Assembly: GCA_002727395.1 (NCBI GenBank)
Contig: PBWY01000051.1
Location: 1-6,217 of the forward strand
Direction: 5' to 3'
Source of the DNA: Rhodospirillales bacterium
GTDB lineage: Bacteria > Pseudomonadota > Alphaproteobacteria > MPNO01 > UBA2964
Length of the DNA stretch: 6,217 bases
A program made the position numbers and the translations under genes. Every line of letters starts with the position of its first letter. Positions within the stretch are counted from its first letter, which is position 1. Below, in pieces: positions 1 through 6,217 of this stretch. Under the pieces are notes generated by a model that was given only the letters and a program-made list of their open reading frames with translations, searched no databases and was not told the origin of the DNA.

Positions 1-2
1 AA

Positions 3-617
3 AAGCGAGAGGTTTGGCTTGAAATATCTGATATTGGTGTCGACGAATTTGATAAAATGATGGCAGCTCAAAAAGCACGTCAGGATCAGGTGCCAAGGAT
101 TGGTGATAATGCGCCTGATTTTAGGCTAGAGCGTCTCGATAGAAGTAAAAAGCGTTCCGGCGAGTATGTCAGATTATCTGACCTCAAAGGAAAATCCGTC
201 GCCCTTTGTTTTGGCTCCTATACTTGACCACCTTTTCGAGACCAGTCCGTGCGACTGAACGAGATATATGAGGCTAATAAAGACAATATCGAATTTTTCC
301 TAATCTATATACGTGAGGCACACCCTTCTGATGGTTGGCAGACATTGCAAAATCTTGAAGCAGAAATTTTTTACAAAGCTCCCAAGACGTCTGACGAAAG
401 AGCTGATGTTGGTAATGCATGTCAAATTGGTCTTGCTCTTAAATATCCAATCCTCCTCGATAATATCGATGACGAAGTGGAGAGGAATTATGTTGCCGCT
501 CCAATTCGCCTCTTTGTTATCGACCCAGACGGGAAGATTGCCTATGCTGGTAAGGAAGGACCCCACTTGTTTGATCCTGACGGATGGGAGGAAGCCATTA
601 AGCGACAAACAACCTAA
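3..617 (+). CDS. Iodothyronine deiodinase-like selenoprotein, 5'-partial, in-frame TGA = Sec
   Basis: Seen: the frame is open from base 3 to the TAA at 615-617 (204 visible residues) with one interruption, a TGA at 225-227 (visible residue 75). Around it the protein reads CFGSYT-U-PPFRDQ, the catalytic motif of the type I deiodinase family (PF00837), where animal enzymes carry Sec. Visible residues 103-112 read YIREAHPSDGW-like, the second family hallmark. An N-terminal G-D-N-A-P-D-F stretch (about residue 34) and a late FVIDPDGKIAYAG segment are typical of thioredoxin/peroxiredoxin folds. Known: bacterial members are presumed redox proteins; thyroid hormone is not an expected substrate. No signal peptide or membrane segment is visible. 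ATGs at 57 and 60 lack a ribosome binding site, and the frame continues upstream with family-like sequence, so the true start probably lies before the window. A GTG at 249 would give a 122-residue product without the active site and is rejected. It lies directly upstream of selA. The physiological substrate is unknown. Confidence 0.9.
225..227 (+). other. Selenocysteine codon (TGA recoded)
   Basis: The TGA lies in frame between ACT (Thr) and CCA (Pro), exactly at the catalytic Sec position of the deiodinase family motif. Coding similarity to the family continues unbroken on both sides, which a true stop would not explain. A SECIS-type hairpin follows about 20 bases downstream, and selA, selB and tRNA-Sec genes lie immediately downstream in the same window. 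Confidence 0.92.
234..264 (+). promoter_or_regulatory. Bacterial SECIS element of the deiodinase-like gene
   Basis: The upper stem is CAGTC (243-247) pairing perfectly with GACTG (253-257), closing the loop CGTGC (248-252). A lower stem TTTCG (234-238) can pair with CGAAA-equivalent bases 260-264 (CGAGA, one G-T wobble), separated from the upper stem by an internal loop. The loop has G then T at its second and third positions; a G-U in the apical loop is what SelB recognises in the E. coli fdhF SECIS. The loop G is the 22nd base after the TGA, close to the spacing in fdhF. The hairpin lies inside the coding sequence, as bacterial SECIS elements do. Pairing was done by eye, without an energy calculation. 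Confidence 0.75.
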
Positions 618-633
618 TATAGATGCGGCCAAA

Positions 634-674
634 AGTCCGTGGTGTCAGTTATGACTGAACACTCGGCCAGTGTT
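634..674 (+). promoter_or_regulatory. Candidate SECIS-like control element over the selA start
   Basis: Seen: AGTCCGTG (634-641) and GACTGAAC (653-660) repeat exactly the two 8-base blocks at 244-251 and 253-260 that build the SECIS of the upstream selenoprotein gene; the spacer is 11 bases here and 1 base there. Two alternative hairpins overlap: bases 642-649 pair with 654-662 (one bulged A) around a TATG loop containing the ATG at 651, and AACACT (658-663) pairs perfectly with AGTGTT (669-674) around loop CGGCC. They share 658-662 and exclude each other. Known: in E. coli a SECIS-like structure near the 5' end of the selAB message binds SelB and lowers selAB expression. Inference: a similar autoregulatory element is present here. 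Confidence 0.4.
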
Positions 675-2078
675 GAACTATCCACTATCCCCTCAGTTGA
701 TAAGATTCTACGAACAGAGTCTGTTAAAATGCTGATAAACAAATTTGGCCGACCTTCCGTTATCAAAGCGGTGCGTGAAGACCTAGAGAAAATACGGCAT
801 TCTATCCAAGATAAGAACAGCCAAAATTTCATTAAGGTAGATGTTGAAACAATAATCGAGCGTATAAACGCTAGGCTGATCTCGAGCCTCGAACCTTCTC
901 TCAAAGCAGTCTTTAATTTAACAGGCACCGTAATTCATACCAACCTAGGGCGGGCTCCGCTGCCTAGTGAAGCGATTGATGCGATGGCTGCCGTTTCCGA
1001 AGGAGCCAGTAACCTTGAATATAATTTGAAAACTGGTAAAAGGGGTGACCGCGATTCTCATCTTGAGAAGTTATTGATTCAACTTACAGGCGCCGAAGCA
1101 GTCACGGTCGTCAACAATAATGCGGCAGCGGTTCTGCTCATCCTTAACAGCCTTGCCCTTCGCAAAGAAGTAATAGTATCTCGTGGAGAATTAGTTGAAA
1201 TTGGTGGTGCATTCAGAATTCCGGAAATTATGACCCGTGCCGGTGCAAAACTAAAAGAAGTGGGGACTACCAATCGTTCTCATGCTCGGGACTATAAGGA
1301 GGCTATCAGCAAAAAGACAGCAATGCTGATGAAAGTTCATACCAGTAATTATGAGGTTACCGGTTTTACGTCCAATGTAACAGAATGCGACCTCGCAAAA
1401 ATCGCCCAGAACGACCAAGTCCCGTTTGTAATTGATCTAGGTAGCGGAACGATGGTCAATTTAGAAAAATTTGGATTGCCGCATGAACCCACTGTCCAAG
1501 AAGCACTTTCAAATGGAGCGGATTTAGTTAGTTTCAGTGGCGATAAATTATTGGGGGGGCCACAAGCGGGGGTAATAGCTGGTCGAAAAGAGTTGATAGC
1601 TAAGATAAAGAAGAACCCAATGAAGAGGGCAATGCGTTGTGACAAAATGACGATAGCAGCCCTGACCGCAATCCTAAAAATTTATTCCAACCCCAAACAA
1701 TTATGCGAACGAATACCAACGCTGCGACTCCTGACGCGTGACCCAAACGAAATACATCAAACAGCAAAACGTATTATCCCGGCTTTAAAAGCAAAACTGG
1801 GAAAAACATATTCAATCAAAATAGAACCCTGCCAAAGTCAGATTGGAAGCGGAGCATTACCAACGGAGAAAATACCGAGTGTTGCGCTAAAAATAAGTTT
1901 AAAGATGAAGAGGGGTTCAGGTAAAAGTTTAAATGGCCTCTCAAAAATCTTTAGAGAATTACCTAAGCCGGTTATTGGACGAATTCAGGATAACGCGTTC
2001 TGGATGGACTTGCGTTGCCTAGAGAAAAATCATGAGGACACTTTTTTAAAACAATTAAACAAAATGATAATAATTTGA
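651..2078 (+). CDS. selA: L-seryl-tRNA(Sec) selenium transferase (selenocysteine synthase)
   Basis: SelA is a cytoplasmic PLP enzyme that converts seryl-tRNA(Sec) to selenocysteinyl-tRNA(Sec) using selenophosphate. The 475-residue product is close to the E. coli SelA length. The N-terminal tRNA-binding region (about residues 10-60, beginning IPSVDKILR) is followed by the fold type I core, with NLTGTVIHTNLGRAPL, then VNNNAAAVLL, and the PLP-lysine motif SGDKLLGGPQAG; the Schiff-base lysine is K299 (codon 1545-1547; E. coli K295). The C-terminal part is complete. The start is uncertain: ATG 651 gives the usual short N-terminus, while GTG 639 or 642 would add four or three residues. None has a clear ribosome binding site, so translation may depend on coupling to the gene ending at 617 or on the leader structure. 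It ends in TGA at 2076-2078, overlapping the selB start, with TAA as the very next codon. Confidence 0.95.
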   Translation: MTEHSASVELSTIPSVDKILRTESVKMLINKFGRPSVIKAVREDLEKIRHSIQDKNSQNFIKVDVETIIERINARLISSLEPSLKAVFNLTGTVIHTNLGRAPLPSEAIDAMAAVSEGASNLEYNLKTGKRGDRDSHLEKLLIQLTGAEAVTVVNNNAAAVLLILNSLALRKEVIVSRGELVEIGGAFRIPEIMTRAGAKLKEVGTTNRSHARDYKEAISKKTAMLMKVHTSNYEVTGFTSNVTECDLAKIAQNDQVPFVIDLGSGTMVNLEKFGLPHEPTVQEALSNGADLVSFSGDKLLGGPQAGVIAGRKELIAKIKKNPMKRAMRCDKMTIAALTAILKIYSNPKQLCERIPTLRLLTRDPNEIHQTAKRIIPALKAKLGKTYSIKIEPCQSQIGSGALPTEKIPSVALKISLKMKRGSGKSLNGLSKIFRELPKPVIGRIQDNAFWMDLRCLEKNHEDTFLKQLNKMIII

Positions 2079-2081
2079 TAA
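2075..2081 (+). other. selA-selB junction: TTG start overlapping TGA, backed by TAA
   Basis: The TTGA at 2075-2078 holds both the selB start (TTG) and the selA stop (TGA). In the selA frame TGA is followed directly by TAA (2079-2081), so readthrough or Sec insertion at the selA stop would add only one residue. No Shine-Dalgarno sequence precedes TTG, and the region upstream is A/T-rich, which points to translational coupling by terminating ribosomes. The ATG at 2064 belongs to the selA frame and cannot start selB. Confidence 0.8.
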
Positions 2082-3988
2082 TTGCCACTTCAGGACACAT
2101 AGACCACGGGAAGACATTGTTGGTAAAGGCGCTGACAGGGATTGATACTGACCGTCTCCCCGAAGAAAAAAACCGAGGTATTTCTATTGATCTCGGCTAC
2201 GCTTATCACAAACTTGATGATGAAAAGGTGTTGGGCTTCGTCGATGTACCCGGTCATGAAAAATTTGTCCGGAACATGTTAGCCGGGGTAACTGGCATTG
2301 ATTATGCTCTTCTTGTCATTGCAGCTGATGATGGACCAATGCCGCAAACTGAAGAACATCTTTCTATTCTCGACCTACTGGGCGTTTCCAAGGGGGCAGT
2401 TGCAATAACAAAAATTGATCGCGTTGAACCGAAGCGGATTGATGAGGTTATCACACTCACTGAAATTTTGCTTGATGGAACTAGTCTTGAAGGAGCCGAG
2501 ATCTTTCCTGTTTCCGCTATTTCACGGCTCGGCCTAAATGAACTATGGACTCATTTGAAGAGCTTAGAGATGGGTTTTGATAATGACCGACGAAAAGGAA
2601 ATTTTCGCCTAGCCATTGATCGACGATTTACGGTACCTGGTGCTGGCCTAGTTGTCACCGGCAATGTCTTTTCAGGTAAAGTACAAATCGGCGATAAATT
2701 GACTTTGTCACCGGCTGGAACTGAAGCGCGTGTGCGCGGCATTCATGCACAAAATCTTAGTGCAGATAGCGGGGGGTTCGGGCAACGTTGTGCTCTTAAT
2801 ATAACCGGGCCGAATTTACAAAAAGTTACTATTCGTCGTGGCGACTGGTTGTTGGATGAGAAACTTCATGCGCCCACACGTCGTTTTGACACGCGCATTA
2901 AGTTGCTTAAATCTGAATTACGAGCTTTAAAACACTGGACCCCAGTCCATCTGCACATCGGCGCCATAGATGTAAACGCCCGTGTCGCCTTGCTTGATGG
3001 AAAAGAAATTGCCCCCGGTAGTTCCGGATACGTACAGATGGTCCTCGACAAGTCGATTAGTACATTTCATGGAGATCGCCTAATTCTTCGCGACCAATCT
3101 GCGAGGCGTACCATAGCAGGTGGTAAAGTAATTGACCCTTTCGCTCCCGCTCGGGGTCGTTCTAAAACTGAACGCCTAGCAACAATTGCCGCCATGGAGG
3201 TTGGGGAGCCGGAAGCGTCGATAACATCTTTACTCAACACCTCTTCCGAAGATATCAATCTCTCAAAATTTACACTTAGCCGTAATATGAAAATCGAGGA
3301 CACCGTGAAGCTCTGTTCTAATATTGAAATTGTTGTTTCAGAGGTCGAAAAAGAGCGGTGGGGATTTAATGTAAACAGGTGGAAATCTTATTCTGAAAAT
3401 ATTTTAAAAATACTTGAACGAAGACATCGAGAAAAACCAGATGAGCCTGGTCTCGCTGAGAACAACGTCCGGGCAGGCCTGAGCCCAAAACCCTCGTTAC
3501 CACTTTTTAAAGCCATAATTAATTTACTAGCTGCCGACAATAAAATTCTTGTGGCAAATAAAAAACTGCGCTTGCCCGGTCATCAAGCAAGCTTTAGTTC
3601 ACAGGATAAGAAACTCTGGTTCCAAATACGGCAAAATATGGAAGAAGAATTTCGTAAACCCTTATCCTTGCATGAGCTAGCAATTATAATAGGTATTTCT
3701 GCTAATAAGTTAATAGCCTTTATGCGCCGCGCCGCTGGCTTGGGCTTTGTAATTCAAGTTGCAAAAAACCGTTATCTATTGCCAGAGGCGGTAAAAGAAC
3801 TAGCTACGATTGTGGAAGCATTGGCAACAGAGGACAATATCACCCCTGCTGAGTTTCGTAATCAGTCGAAAATTGGGCGTAATATGGCAATAGAGATATT
3901 AGAGTTTTTTGATAAATCAGGACTAACAAAACGCGATGGCAATTCAAGGAAAATTATTAAGCCTGCTAAAGAAATTTTCGGATCATAA
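2075..3988 (+). CDS. selB: Selenocysteine-specific translation elongation factor SelB
   Basis: SelB is a GTPase that binds Sec-tRNA(Sec) and the SECIS hairpin and delivers Sec to the ribosome at UGA. The product has 637 residues, slightly more than the E. coli protein. Domain I has the P-loop GHIDHGKT (7-14), the switch region DRLPEEKNRGISIDLGYAY (26-44), DVPGHE (57-62) and TKID (112-115). EF-Tu-like domains II and III follow; domain II begins near residue 176 with FRLAIDRRFTVPGAGLVVTG. From about residue 380 to the end lies the helix-rich part expected to form the winged-helix repeats that grip SECIS RNA, including a typical wing segment ERRHREKPDEPG near 447-458. The start is fixed by the invariant N-terminus MIIATSGHIDHGK, which demands TTG at 2075. 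Switch I has Ser37 where E. coli SelB has Thr, a conservative change. The gene is cotranscribed and probably translationally coupled with selA; selC follows after 42 bases. Confidence 0.95.
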   Translation: MIIATSGHIDHGKTLLVKALTGIDTDRLPEEKNRGISIDLGYAYHKLDDEKVLGFVDVPGHEKFVRNMLAGVTGIDYALLVIAADDGPMPQTEEHLSILDLLGVSKGAVAITKIDRVEPKRIDEVITLTEILLDGTSLEGAEIFPVSAISRLGLNELWTHLKSLEMGFDNDRRKGNFRLAIDRRFTVPGAGLVVTGNVFSGKVQIGDKLTLSPAGTEARVRGIHAQNLSADSGGFGQRCALNITGPNLQKVTIRRGDWLLDEKLHAPTRRFDTRIKLLKSELRALKHWTPVHLHIGAIDVNARVALLDGKEIAPGSSGYVQMVLDKSISTFHGDRLILRDQSARRTIAGGKVIDPFAPARGRSKTERLATIAAMEVGEPEASITSLLNTSSEDINLSKFTLSRNMKIEDTVKLCSNIEIVVSEVEKERWGFNVNRWKSYSENILKILERRHREKPDEPGLAENNVRAGLSPKPSLPLFKAIINLLAADNKILVANKKLRLPGHQASFSSQDKKLWFQIRQNMEEEFRKPLSLHELAIIIGISANKLIAFMRRAAGLGFVIQVAKNRYLLPEAVKELATIVEALATEDNITPAEFRNQSKIGRNMAIEILEFFDKSGLTKRDGNSRKIIKPAKEIFGS

Positions 3989-4030
3989 ATTTACCGAGGA
4001 CCTAAAATGCCATAGTGAGATGTTAATTAT

Positions 4031-4126
4031 GGAGGGGGAACGTGTGCCGGTGCTGCGCCCGGGCTTCAAACCCGGTGAGGGGCGTTAAACGTCCTTGGTG
4101 GGTTCAACTCCCACCCCCTTCCGCCA
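4031..4126 (+). tRNA. selC: tRNA-Sec, anticodon TCA
   Basis: This 96-base tRNA with encoded CCA carries the anticodon TCA (4066-4068) in loop CTTCAAA. The acceptor stem has the 8 bp diagnostic of bacterial tRNA-Sec (4031-4038 with 4115-4122, one G-T pair), discriminator G at 4123, and a 5-bp T stem (4098-4102 with 4110-4114) with loop TTCAACT, giving the 8+5 arrangement. The anticodon stem is CCGGG/CCCGG (4059-4063, 4071-4075). The long variable arm pairs 4079-4085 with 4089-4095 around loop TAA. The D arm forms six pairs (4041-4044 with 4054-4057, 4046-4047 with 4052-4053) around the four-base loop CGGT, but only if T4045 is bulged and two G-T pairs are accepted. It is charged with serine, converted by SelA and carried by SelB. 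No clear separate promoter is seen in the 42 bases after selB, so processing from a selAB transcript is possible. Confidence 0.96.
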
Positions 4127-4230
4127 AAAAAAATACTTGTGATTCGTTACAAAAGTAATTAATTGGCCGTAAATTTTCTGTTGCTGCATAGTATAAATAA
4201 TCGGCTGATAGAAAAAGGAGACCGAGGACA
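4127..4230 (+). promoter_or_regulatory. Leader region between selC and the phosphate module, with ribosome binding site
   Basis: No gene is seen here. AAAGGAG at 4214-4220 is a good Shine-Dalgarno sequence ten bases before the ATG at 4231. A TATAAA at 4192-4197 resembles a -10 box, but no convincing -35 element lies 16-18 bases before it, so a promoter is only possible. The A-run right after the tRNA (4126-4133) is on the wrong strand sense for a rho-independent terminator of selC, and only a weak 4-bp hairpin (TTAC/GTAA near 4147-4158) follows. Confidence 0.5.
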
Positions 4231-4911
4231 ATGGCCGTAGCGAATCCGCTAATGCAACTATTTGGACAATCCCCATTTAAGCCTCTACAAGAACATGTAC
4301 GCGTTGCCATTCAATGTGCAAACGAGGTGCCTGTACTTTTCAAAGCGGTAAAGGTTGGGAACGAAAAAGAAGTTGAAGCCTGTCGTGAGCGTATATATCA
4401 ACTTGAAAATCAGGCAGACGAAATCAAAAATGAACTCCGTGCACACCTCCCCAAGAGTCTATTTATGCCCGTTGACCGGAGAGACTTGCTTGAGATTTTA
4501 GATCTTCAAGACTCGATTGCTGACACCGCACAAGATATCGCAGGAATGATGGTAGTTAGACCTATGTCCCTCCCCGATTTGGTTTATGAGCCACTCATGG
4601 ATTTGACTCATCAATGTGTCAGCGTTTGCAATCTTCTTGGTGCAGTTATGAAAGAATTTGATGGGCTCCTAGAAACTGGATTCCGCGGTGCAGAGTCAGA
4701 GAAGGTCCTTTTAATGCTGGATCAATTAAACGAGAAAGAAACTCAAACGGATATCCAAGCAATTAAGGTAATGAAACTTCTATTTGAGAACGAAGAAGAA
4801 ATTGGAGCCGTATCAACAATCATGTGGGATCGCGTAATTCACTGGATAGGGGATCTCGCAAATTATTCAGAACGGGCAGGAAATCGACACCGCCTGCTTC
4901 TTGCCCATTAG
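4231..4911 (+). CDS. DUF47 / PhoU-like phosphate transport regulator (TIGR00153 type)
   Basis: This is a 226-residue, all-helical cytoplasmic protein of the PhoU-divergent family (PF01865, DUF47), typical in length. Acidic repeats expected to line metal sites in PhoU-type three-helix bundles are visible: E59-x3-D63 in a coiled-coil-like stretch (about 45-70), and D94-x3-D98-x3-D102 after HLPKSLFMPVDRRDLLEILD (72-91), a characteristic segment of the family. Later helices carry a matching DQLNEKETQTDIQAIKVMK block, and the C-terminus reads WIGDLANYSERAGNRHRLLLAH. Known: such genes are regularly paired with pit permeases and are thought to modulate them; the mechanism is unsettled. Here it lies 33 bases before the pit gene, same strand, so the two probably form one operon. 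The start is supported by the AAAGGAG at 4214-4220. It is not the classical PhoU of the pst operon, and no pst genes are present. Confidence 0.9.
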   Translation: MAVANPLMQLFGQSPFKPLQEHVRVAIQCANEVPVLFKAVKVGNEKEVEACRERIYQLENQADEIKNELRAHLPKSLFMPVDRRDLLEILDLQDSIADTAQDIAGMMVVRPMSLPDLVYEPLMDLTHQCVSVCNLLGAVMKEFDGLLETGFRGAESEKVLLMLDQLNEKETQTDIQAIKVMKLLFENEEEIGAVSTIMWDRVIHWIGDLANYSERAGNRHRLLLAH

Positions 4912-4944
4912 AAGAAACTTATTTTTCATCAGAGTAATTAAATC

Positions 4945-6210
4945 ATGGAAATAATAGCGACTTATGGTGCCACTTTTTTAATTATAGCCATAATTTTCGG
5001 TGTTTTTATGACTTGGGGTATTGGCGCAAACGATGTCGCGAATGCCCTTGGCACCTCAGTAGGTTCAGGAGCTATTACCGTTCGCACCGCAATCATTGTT
5101 GCAGCAATTTTTGAATTTGCTGGAGCAGCCCTCGCCGGTGGTAATGTAACAAAAACTATTCGAAAAGGGATTATAGATCCTAGCCAGATAGCCGATCGGC
5201 CCGAAATACTAATATTTGGGATGTTAGCGGCGTTATTAGCCGCCGGAGTTTGGCTAGCCCTAGCTTCCACAAAAGGGTGGCCGGTATCCACAACTCACTC
5301 AATTGTGGGTGCAATTGTCGGGTTCGCTATCGCCGGAATAGGGCTTGACGCGGTTCATTGGGGGAAAATTAGCCAAATCGCTGCTAGTTGGGTTGTTTCT
5401 CCGGTCTTAGGAGGAAGCATCGCCTTTTTATTAATGGTAAGCATTCAGAAACTCATCATGAATGCCGAAAAACCTTTTAGCGCCGCTGTTCGATGGGCTC
5501 CAATGTATATTTTTCTCGTTGGGTTTGTAATTTCCCTTGTGACTCTTTTTAAAGGGCTAAAGCATCTAAAAATTGATCTCGATATTGGCACCAGTTTTAT
5601 TTTAGCAACCATTATAGGGTTAATTGTGGCTGTTGCCGGAAGATTTGCGGTTAAACGTGTTCAATTTGATCAGAACCTGGATCAAAGTTCACATATCGCA
5701 AGCGTAGAAACTGTTTTCGCACCTATGATAATATTTATCGCTTGTGCAATGGCATTTGCTCATGGATCCAACGATGTTGCTAATGGGGTGGGACCCCTTG
5801 CAGCAATTTATGGTTTAATAGAATCTGGTGGAGAAGTAACTCAGAAACTTGCAATGCCCTTCTGGATACTCGCGCTCGGGGGAGCTGGTATTGTTTTAGG
5901 GCTCGCTACATTCGGTTACAGGGTTATGCGGACCATTGGTGCCAAAATCACTTCTCTAACACCCACCAGCGCTTTTTGTGCGACGGTAGCTGCGGCTATG
6001 ACAGTTGTCCTCGCATCACGAACAGCAATGCCGGTGTCAACAACCCATATTGCCGTGGGTGCAGTTATGGGCGTCGGCCTAGCTCGCGGTTTCGCAGCCT
6101 TAAATATCCGGGTCATTGGCAACATCATCATGTCATGGGTCATCACATTACCCGTCGGCGGCTTTCTTGCGGCTATGTTCTTCTTTATGTTTAAAGGAAT
6201 GTTCACCTAG
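4945..6210 (+). CDS. pit: Pit-family inorganic phosphate transporter
   Basis: This 421-residue integral inner-membrane permease belongs to the PHO4/Pit family (PF01384), which takes up inorganic phosphate, in bacteria usually as a metal-phosphate complex with protons. The family's inverted duplication is clear: GANDVANALGTSVGSGAIT (27-45) is mirrored by AHGSNDVANGVGPLAA (272-287), and PVSTTHSIVGAIVG (113-126) by PVSTTHIAVGAVMG (363-376). Hydrophobic stretches throughout give roughly ten membrane segments, with a more polar loop near 170-180 and another around 233-253. The protein is shorter than E. coli PitA (499 residues) but complete from ATG to TAG; many bacterial members have this size. 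The upstream DUF47 gene supports the phosphate role. Related permeases such as CysP move sulfate, so substrate is inferred from family and context. The start ATG has only a weak ribosome binding site (AGAG about 11 bases upstream). Confidence 0.93.
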   Translation: MEIIATYGATFLIIAIIFGVFMTWGIGANDVANALGTSVGSGAITVRTAIIVAAIFEFAGAALAGGNVTKTIRKGIIDPSQIADRPEILIFGMLAALLAAGVWLALASTKGWPVSTTHSIVGAIVGFAIAGIGLDAVHWGKISQIAASWVVSPVLGGSIAFLLMVSIQKLIMNAEKPFSAAVRWAPMYIFLVGFVISLVTLFKGLKHLKIDLDIGTSFILATIIGLIVAVAGRFAVKRVQFDQNLDQSSHIASVETVFAPMIIFIACAMAFAHGSNDVANGVGPLAAIYGLIESGGEVTQKLAMPFWILALGGAGIVLGLATFGYRVMRTIGAKITSLTPTSAFCATVAAAMTVVLASRTAMPVSTTHIAVGAVMGVGLARGFAALNIRVIGNIIMSWVITLPVGGFLAAMFFFMFKGMFT

Positions 6211-6217
6211 TCTGGAA

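Noticed and set aside
225..227. TGA as a nonsense mutation making a pseudogene
   Set aside because: It falls exactly on the family's Sec position, followed by a SECIS-type hairpin and the Sec machinery genes; the rest of the frame is intact.
249..617. Independent 122-residue gene starting at GTG 249
   Set aside because: It is the downstream part of the deiodinase-like frame cut by the Sec TGA; it lacks the active site, and the upstream codons carry the family motifs.
313..654. Second + strand frame across the deiodinase-like gene
   Set aside because: It is an out-of-frame shadow of a gene with strong family motifs and runs into the selA start.
4126..4133. Rho-independent terminator after selC
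   Set aside because: The run is of A, not T, on the transcribed sense, and no separate GC-rich hairpin precedes a T-run.
4192..4197. Strong promoter for the phosphate module at TATAAA
   Set aside because: No -35-like hexamer stands at suitable spacing (TTGGCC at 4163 is too far, TTGCTG at 4181 too near), so it is mentioned only as a possible -10.
4085..4310. Reverse-strand frames overlapping the tRNA-Sec gene and the start of the DUF47 gene
   Set aside because: They run antisense through a clear tRNA and a family-supported coding start, and show no recognisable protein features.
1..6217. CRISPR arrays, insertion sequences or attachment sites at the tRNA-Sec 3' end
   Set aside because: No regularly spaced repeats, transposase-like frames or repeated copy of the tRNA 3' end were seen in the window.

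Overview
The window reads as a stretch of bacterial chromosome of moderate GC content, tightly packed, with every gene on the + strand. Protein style (SelA, SelB, and a DUF47 regulator paired with a Pit transporter) fits Pseudomonadota best. This is an impression from motifs, and the genus cannot be named from the sequence.

Bases 1-4126 form a compact selenocysteine (Sec) locus. It opens with the 3' part of a gene for an iodothyronine-deiodinase-like thioredoxin-fold protein, whose frame is open from base 3 to the TAA at 615-617 except for one in-frame TGA at 225-227. That TGA sits in the family's catalytic motif (G-S-Y-T-U-P-P-F-R) and is followed at the right distance by a bacterial SECIS-type hairpin (234-264). 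It is therefore read as Sec, and the gene should not be called from the GTG at 249. Next come selA (Sec synthase, about 651-2078), selB (Sec-specific elongation factor, 2075-3988, TTG start overlapping the selA stop) and selC (tRNA-Sec, anticodon TCA, 4031-4126). The window thus holds a selenoprotein together with the genes to make Sec-tRNA and deliver it; only selD (selenophosphate synthetase) is missing.

Bases 4127-4230 are a short leader with a good ribosome binding site. They precede a two-gene phosphate module: a DUF47/PhoU-like regulator (4231-4911) and a Pit-family phosphate permease (4945-6210).

The most unusual observation is at the selA start. Two 8-base blocks that form the two arms of the SECIS in the selenoprotein gene recur in the same order around the selA start codon, in a different reading-frame relation. 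They overlap two alternative hairpins, one of which puts the ATG in its tetraloop. This suggests a SECIS-like control element through which SelB could sense its own supply, analogous to the SECIS-like element described upstream of selAB in E. coli.
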